The notes below the pieces were generated by a model. It was not told where the DNA came from, made no database searches, and saw nothing but the letters and a program-made list of their open reading frames with translations. The translations under genes and the position numbers were made by a program. Source: GCA-2737665 sp966211705 (GTDB taxonomy: Bacteria > Bacteroidota > Bacteroidia > Palsa-965). From it: DNA of 64,000 bases. Numbering within the stretch: the first letter of the stretch is position 1; the number at the start of each line of letters is the position of its first letter. The DNA lies in the NCBI GenBank assembly GCA_966211705.1, contig CBIHOC010000001.1:124001-188000 (forward strand). Direction: 5' to 3'. Shown here piece by piece: positions 59,812 to 64,000 of this stretch.

Positions 59812-60096
59812 ATGGGAACAGCATATATGGTTTTCGACGGGGCCGGGACAACGCAGAAAGGCCCTGTTTATTTTGCCGCCGTTTTATCCGACTCGCACGT
59901 CATTGAAGGATTGCAACACATGGACGGCTATAAATACCGTGTCATCTGTAAAAAAGAAATGAGCATTCCCGTCGAACGGTGCCAGCCTGTTACAGAAGCT
60001 GAATTCTACATCCTGCTGGACAAGCGGGCAAAAACTATCCGGCATTTTGTTGATGTTTACCGGCATTACCTCACACGGCTGGGCAGCCATCGCTGA
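59812..60096 (+). CDS. Small hypothetical protein
   Basis: 94 aa, soluble, no signal peptide. Composition is typical of a real gene of this genome (GTAYMVFDGAGTTQKGPVYFAAVLSDSHVIEGLQHMDGYKYRVIC, then KTIRHFVDVYRHYLTRLGS). No family is recognised. It precedes the ClC gene but that gene has its own promoter box at 60102. The region 59586-59811 upstream holds only the promoter and operator for the divergent regulator. Confidence 0.5.
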   Translation: MGTAYMVFDGAGTTQKGPVYFAAVLSDSHVIEGLQHMDGYKYRVICKKEMSIPVERCQPVTEAEFYILLDKRAKTIRHFVDVYRHYLTRLGSHR

Positions 60097-60101
60097 TTTA
60101 C

Positions 60102-60109
60102 TACCTTTG
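60102..60109 (+). promoter_or_regulatory. -7 box TACCTTTG of the ClC gene
   Basis: Perfect TAnnTTTG four bases before the GTG at 60114, within a few bases of the preceding gene's stop; suggests a leaderless transcript. Confidence 0.5.
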
Positions 60110-60113
60110 GCGC

Positions 60114-61895
60114 GTGAACAAGATCATTCACCCCGCAGAGCGTTTCATCGAGTGGCTTCACGACAAGCTCGACAAGAAGCAGTTCCTCATTCTTTCGAGC
60201 ATTCTTGTCGGTCTCACGGCAGGACTTGCCGCGGTCGTCCTCAAATCATTCGTGCATTTCCTTCAAAAAACATTTACGCACGATTACCATTTTCGTTTCC
60301 AGTACATTCTCTATTTAGCGCTTCCGCTCATCGGCATTCTCCTCACTGTTTTTTTCGTTCGAAGGTTCTTAAAAGGTAAACTCGGGCGCGGCAATTCAAA
60401 CATACTTTACGCCATCGCCAAAAAGTCGGCATTCTTGCCCAGAGACCAGATGTTTTCCCACGTGATCACAAGCTCGATCACGGTAGGATTCGGGGGGTCG
60501 GTAGGACTGGAATCACCGATCGTCACCACAGGTTCGGCCATCGGGTCGAACTATGCGAAGACGTACAAAGTTACGTATAAAGATCGTACGTTGTTGCTCG
60601 CAAGTGGGGCGGCGGCGGGCATTGCAGCGGCTTTTAACGCCCCGGTGGCAGGCGTTTTATTCGCCCTCGAAGTGCTGCTTGCCGACGTAACGATCTCCGC
60701 TTTCATCCCGATCATGATCGCTGCGGCCACCGGCGCGCTGTGCTCGAAAGTGATCCTCGGCGAGGATATCTTGTTCGCATTCAAGCTCAGAGAGGCGTTC
60801 GATTACCACAATGTCCCCTGGTACATGGTGCTTGGCATATTGTGCGGGCTCGTATCGGTCTATTATTCCCGCGTGTTCCCGAAAGTGGAAGCCTTTTTCA
60901 GGAAGAAGAAAAAATATCCCTGGCATTCCGCCGTCTTCGGCGGGCTCATGCTGGCGTTCCTGATCTGGCTGTTTCCCTCGCTGTACGGGGAAGGGTATTC
61001 TTCGGTAAAAACACTGGCAGACGGCCATCCCGAGCTGTTGCTGAAAAATTCTCTCTTTGAAAACTACTCCTCCACTTCGCTCTTCCTGCTTATTTTCATC
61101 ACGGCCATCACGCTCATCAAAGTGATTGCAGCCGCGGCTACGATCGGCGCTGGCGGGAACGGGGGCAATTTCGCGCCGGCGTTGTTTGTCGGCGGCTACC
61201 TCGGCTTCGTCTTCGCCTGGGGCCTTTCCCTGTCGGGACTGGTGGAGCTGCCCGTGGCCAATTTCACCATCGTGGCGATGGCGGGATTGCTGACCGGGAT
61301 CTTCCACGCGCCGCTGACAGGCATCTTCCTGATCGCGGAGATCACCGGCGGCTACGAGCTCATGATCCCGCTGCTCATCGTGTCGGCGCTGAGCTATACG
61401 CTCGTCAAATATTTCGAGCCGTATTCCATGGACACGAAAAAGCTGGCTACCAAAGGCCACATCTTCACCCACGACCGCGACCGCAACATCCTGAGCACAT
61501 TGAAAGTGCGCAAGATCGTGGAAACGGAATTCCAGCCGGTGCTGCCCACGTTAACGCTCGGCGAGCTGGTCGGCATCGTATCGAAATCGCAGCGGAACAT
61601 TTTCCCGGTGGTGAACAAGGACGGGAACCTCGAAGGCATCATCATGCTCGACCACATCCGCAGCATCATGTTCCGCCAGGAACAGTACGACAAAGTGACC
61701 GTTCAGCAGCTCATGCGCCCGCCCGCGGCCATCGTGCAGCCGGAAGAAGACATGTACACGGTGATGAAAAAATTCGACGAGACCGGGGCATGGAATTTAC
61801 CGGTGGTGGAAAACGAGATGTACATCGGCTTCGTCTCCAAATCGAGCATCTTCACGAAGTACCGGTCGCAGCTGATCAAGAGCACCGTGGAATAG
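60114..61895 (+). CDS. ClC-type chloride channel/antiporter with CBS domains
   Basis: 593 aa from GTG 60114. About 10-12 membrane helices with ClC motifs: FGGSVGLESPIVTTGS (equivalent of GREGP, keeping the gating Glu in GLESP), ASGAAAGIAAAFNAPVAGVLFALE, GAGGNGGNFAPALFVGGYLG (GxFxP) and PLTGIFLIAEITG. The first motif GSGIPE is replaced by GRGNSN, so anion selectivity may differ. The C-terminal 130 residues hold two CBS domains (LGELVGIVSKSQRNIFPVVNKDG and MRPPAAIVQPEEDMYTVMKKF), which could bind nucleotides. Inner membrane. Confidence 0.9.
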   Translation: MNKIIHPAERFIEWLHDKLDKKQFLILSSILVGLTAGLAAVVLKSFVHFLQKTFTHDYHFRFQYILYLALPLIGILLTVFFVRRFLKGKLGRGNSNILYAIAKKSAFLPRDQMFSHVITSSITVGFGGSVGLESPIVTTGSAIGSNYAKTYKVTYKDRTLLLASGAAAGIAAAFNAPVAGVLFALEVLLADVTISAFIPIMIAAATGALCSKVILGEDILFAFKLREAFDYHNVPWYMVLGILCGLVSVYYSRVFPKVEAFFRKKKKYPWHSAVFGGLMLAFLIWLFPSLYGEGYSSVKTLADGHPELLLKNSLFENYSSTSLFLLIFITAITLIKVIAAAATIGAGGNGGNFAPALFVGGYLGFVFAWGLSLSGLVELPVANFTIVAMAGLLTGIFHAPLTGIFLIAEITGGYELMIPLLIVSALSYTLVKYFEPYSMDTKKLATKGHIFTHDRDRNILSTLKVRKIVETEFQPVLPTLTLGELVGIVSKSQRNIFPVVNKDGNLEGIIMLDHIRSIMFRQEQYDKVTVQQLMRPPAAIVQPEEDMYTVMKKFDETGAWNLPVVENEMYIGFVSKSSIFTKYRSQLIKSTVE

Positions 61896-62008
61896 GGTTC
61901 GATACGCTTCGCTACTCAGCCTGACAGCGTACAATCCAAATTGTTTTTTCGGGAATTCCCATCAGAACGCTGTCAGACTGGGTAGCCCCGCTCGCGGGGC
62001 GTATCGAA
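61896..62008. repeat. Second TTCGATACGC ... CTACTCAGCCTGACAGC element
   Basis: Arms TTCGATACGC (61898-61907) and GCGTATCGAA (61999-62008), with CTACTCAGCCTGACAGCGT and AACGCTGTCAGACTGGGTAG inside. It lies between the convergent ClC and aminotransferase genes, like the copy at 57361-57463. Confidence 0.85.
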
Positions 62009-62009
62009 G

Positions 62010-62861
62010 TCAGGCATCCGCTTTCCTGTTCAGGAACTCATGCAGCTTCTTCGCGGAGTTGTTGAAGTAGCGTTTCGATTTGTAGGCGCCCACCCATTGG
62101 ATGCCGCGGACGGCGTTGGTGAGGAAGATCTCGTCGGAGTTGAGGAGGACACTGAGGGGCAGCGGGACTTCGTAGACGGCAATGCGGTTTTCCTGGGCGA
62201 TCTCCATGATCACGCCGCGCATGACGCCCGACACGCAACCTTCGGAGAGCGGGCTGGTATAGAGCACGCCATTCTTCACGGCGAAGAGGTTGGAGCCGGT
62301 GGCTTCGATCACGTTGCCGTTGTGGTTGATGAGCACGCTGTCGTCGACGTTCATCTTGCGGGCGTGCAGGGCGGCGAGCACGTAGAGCTGGGAATTCGAC
62401 GTTTTGAGCGTCGACAGCTTGTTGATCGGCTTGCGGATGTCCTGGAAGAGCTCGATGGTCATGCCTTTGTCGTTGAGCAGGTATTCGTTGTGGTCGAACG
62501 GCCAGAGTTCGAGCAGCCAGGAGGCTTCGTTGACAAGCGGATGGTAATAGCCTCCGTCGTTGCGGTAAACGGTAAGCCGGACGCGGGCGCCGCCGGTGAT
62601 GTTGTTGCGGTGGGCAAGGCGGGCGCACCATTCTTCGAGTGAAACGCTGACAAAATTATCGGGCAGGCGGAGCTGGAGCAGGTTGACCCCGGCCATGAGG
62701 CGTTGCATGTGCCGCTGTGCGAAGACGAGCTTTCCGTTGACCAGCCGCATGCTTTCGAACAGGCCGTCGCCGTAGCGAAAAGAGCGGTTGTGCGAGGTAA
62801 ACAGCGGTTCGGCGGAACGACGTTCTTCTCCGTTGAGGTACAGGATCTCGGCTTCTCCCAT
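62010..62861 (-). CDS. Class IV aminotransferase (ilvE/pabC/dat type)
   Basis: 283 aa. Fold-type IV PLP enzyme: HNRSFRYGDGLFESMRLVNGKLVF at the start, the catalytic lysine in LSTLKTSNSQLYVLAALHARK, then DSVLINHNGNVIEATGSNLFAVKNG and SEGCVSGVMRGVI. Candidates are branched-chain aminotransferase, D-amino-acid aminotransferase or aminodeoxychorismate lyase; the FRYGDGLFES and length lean toward the lyase/branched-chain group. Context does not decide. It overlaps the end of the TTCGATACGC element at its stop. Confidence 0.85.
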   Translation of the reverse strand: MGEAEILYLNGEERRSAEPLFTSHNRSFRYGDGLFESMRLVNGKLVFAQRHMQRLMAGVNLLQLRLPDNFVSVSLEEWCARLAHRNNITGGARVRLTVYRNDGGYYHPLVNEASWLLELWPFDHNEYLLNDKGMTIELFQDIRKPINKLSTLKTSNSQLYVLAALHARKMNVDDSVLINHNGNVIEATGSNLFAVKNGVLYTSPLSEGCVSGVMRGVIMEIAQENRIAVYEVPLPLSVLLNSDEIFLTNAVRGIQWVGAYKSKRYFNNSAKKLHEFLNRKADA

Positions 62862-62867
62862 AATTAT

Positions 62868-62935
62868 GAGGGTGCGTCCCGATAGCTATCGGGATACGAA
62901 TTCTACGAATATACGAATTACGAATTTGAAGGAAT
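62868..62935. repeat. GAGGGTGCG element with inserted TCCCGATAGCTATCGGGA
   Basis: Begins GAGGGTGCG like the copies at 20724 and 58116, but then carries the 18 bp palindrome (62877-62894) before resuming TACGAATTCTACG and AATATACGAATTACGAAT. It looks like a palindrome inserted into, or exchanged within, the repeat. Confidence 0.8.
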
Positions 62936-62961
62936 CGTTATGAGCGGCCAGAATAGAAGTT

Positions 62962-63100
62962 ATCTTAAAAACGAAGCATATCCTCAAAAGAAAATCTCAA
63001 AGCAAAAACCCAAATCCCAAACTTCAATAAAATCAATGATTTGAAAGGCGCATCGATAAGCCTTTGGGATTTGGGTTTTCGGTTTTGAGATTTTTAAGAT
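62962..63100 (+). repeat. 139 bp element with perfect ATCTTAAAAA terminal inverted repeats
   Basis: Ends ATCTTAAAAA (62962-62971) and TTTTTAAGAT (63091-63100). Inner arms CCCAAATCCCAAA and TTTGGGATTTGGG, plus AAATCTCAAA and TTTTGAGATTT. Near-identical in layout to the reverse complement of 14931-15070. Confidence 0.85.
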
Positions 63101-63129
63101 GAGCTCTAATGTACCGGTGCATTACGGAG

Positions 63130-63768
63130 CTAGAGCACAATCCCGTAAACGAAATACATTTTCACTCTTTCCATGAACATTGTCAGCAGCTCCGGCTTCA
63201 GCACGATGGGCAATATGAAACCATAAGCGGCTCCCCAGAAATGCGCGGCATGCGCGATGTTGCCGACGCTCCTGCGGGCCATGACCAGTGAAACGACCAT
63301 GATCAGGATGCCGAAGATAACCGCGGGAATTTGCACAGGAATGAATAAAAGCCCCATGGGCATCACCGGGTGTAAAAGAATAGCCGTGAAAATAACGGCC
63401 ATTACCGCGCCGGACGCCCCGAGCGCGTTATAATAGCTGTCGTCCTTATGTTTAAAATAATCATAAATGCTCGATGCAAATAAAGCCCCGACGTACAGCA
63501 GGACATAAAAAAGCGTGCCCATCCCCGGCCCGAATATAACCTTGAATGCAGGCTCGACAAACCCGCCGAAGCCGTAAAGCGCATACATGTTGAACAGCAA
63601 ATGGAAAAAATTCGCATGCAGCAGGCTGTGCGAGAAGAACCGCCACCATTCACGGTATCTCGAGATCGCGTAAGCATTGAACATGTACCTGTTCTTGATC
63701 TCTTCATTGTTCATTGCGAACAGCGAAATGCCGATGGTAACTGCAAGGATGATGTAGGTAATCGTCAT
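63130..63768 (-). CDS. Rhomboid-family intramembrane serine protease
   Basis: 212 aa with six membrane helices. Catalytic Ser in GASGAVMAVIF and His in IAHAAHFWGAAYGF match the GxSG...H arrangement, and RYREWWRFFSHSLLHANFFHLLFNMYALYGFG carries the WR and HxxxN segments of loop 1 and helix 2. Cuts membrane-spanning substrates in the inner membrane. Standard bacterial length. No adjacent substrate is obvious. Confidence 0.93.
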   Translation of the reverse strand: MTITYIILAVTIGISLFAMNNEEIKNRYMFNAYAISRYREWWRFFSHSLLHANFFHLLFNMYALYGFGGFVEPAFKVIFGPGMGTLFYVLLYVGALFASSIYDYFKHKDDSYYNALGASGAVMAVIFTAILLHPVMPMGLLFIPVQIPAVIFGILIMVVSLVMARRSVGNIAHAAHFWGAAYGFILPIVLKPELLTMFMERVKMYFVYGIVL

Positions 63769-63853
63769 AGAACTTCTGAAAGTTTACCACGGAGGCACGG
63801 GGACACGGAGGTTCGAGCGCAGTCGGGAACTCCTTGACTCCGCGTCTGCGTGG

Positions 63854-64000
63854 TCATTTTGCAAAATAATTTCCTTTGTTATGCTCTTTCGATTTCCCTT
63901 TGGCGATCGACAATGTTTGCCACTCCTCCCCTTTCCATTCCTTCGCCAGCTGCACGATCTGCCCGACATGGTAGCTGTAATGGGAAACCTGCCGGATGAG
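63854..64000 (-). CDS. DinB/DUF1572-like protein, C-terminal fragment (cut by window edge)
   Basis: Open from the right edge to TGA at 63854-63856. The 48 visible residues read QVSHYSYHVGQIVQLAKEWK, then WQTLSIAKGKSKEHNKG. The HxxYHxGQI and LSIPKGKS-like signature is that of the DUF1572/DinB four-helix metal-binding family. The enzymatic role of this branch is not established. Confidence 0.75.
   Translation of the reverse strand, partial: LIRQVSHYSYHVGQIVQLAKEWKGEEWQTLSIAKGKSKEHNKGNYFAK

Noticed and set aside
63784..63969. 61-residue minus-strand frame
   Set aside because: It is a shadow of the DinB/DUF1572 tail, which has family motifs in another frame.

Overview
This 64 kb window looks like a chromosomal piece of a moderately GC-rich member of the Bacteroidota. 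The evidence is: five proteins ending in type IX secretion (T9SS) C-terminal sorting domains; many lipoproteins and outer-membrane-like proteins of Bacteroidota type; a small THX ribosomal protein gene; and promoters matching the Bacteroidota TAnnTTTG -7 box upstream of many genes. Ribosome binding sites of the usual type are not conspicuous. There is no phage, insertion sequence, CRISPR array or rRNA operon. One tRNA (Pro, CGG) is present.

Layout. 1-5119: end of a surface-polysaccharide cluster (glycosyltransferase tail, formyltransferase-like/beta-propeller fusion, Wzx-type flippase, asparagine synthetase). 5303-8506: thioredoxin-like lipoprotein, secreted and membrane proteins, rarA. 8678-14925: an A/T-rich NHL-repeat T9SS protein, then a three-gene envelope operon (lipoprotein, DUF5723-like protein, T9SS protein). 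15081-20688: BadF-type kinase, DUF763 protein, LuxR-type regulator with a degenerate receiver, RNase Z coupled to a secreted protein, STAS protein. 20792-23195: pyrR-pyrB and a foreign-looking FRG-domain gene. 23199-30154: lipoproteins, beta-barrel-like proteins, hemerythrin-like protein and AraC regulator. 30293-36301: tRNA-Pro, lipoproteins and a very large beta-propeller amidohydrolase. 36399-46933: a broken DUF559 gene, recQ, a T9SS protein, two alkylation-repair genes, an rRNA methyltransferase, an SLC13 transporter and fmt. 47147-49473: two HU genes with a putative effector/toxin gene between them. 49544-64000: TPR protein, agmatinase-family enzyme plus SpoU methyltransferase, THX, a giant T9SS protein, pdxH, YqgE, a Crp/Fnr regulator with an FNR-like operator, ClC channel, class IV aminotransferase, rhomboid protease and a DinB/DUF1572 tail.

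The least ordinary feature is the intergenic space. Most gaps are filled by 60-200 bp elements, each built from a short 'word' (about 7-12 bases, or 22 in one case) that is iterated and inverted. They often touch stop codons of convergent genes or lie just upstream of a promoter box. Several contain an exchangeable palindromic core TCCCGA-N4-6-TCGGGA. Two distant copies of a 140 bp element have perfect 10 bp terminal inverted repeats that differ from each other by a compensated base pair. Another copy appears to have become part of the coding start of a secreted protein. The best protein-level candidate for an unusual system is the His-Me-nuclease-like effector at 47492-48943, between two nearly identical HU genes.

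No gap without a gene exceeds about 300 bases; the largest (6385-6676, 30369-30665, 62862-63129, 48944-49197, 59586-59811) are described in the features or hold only promoters and A/T-rich spacer.
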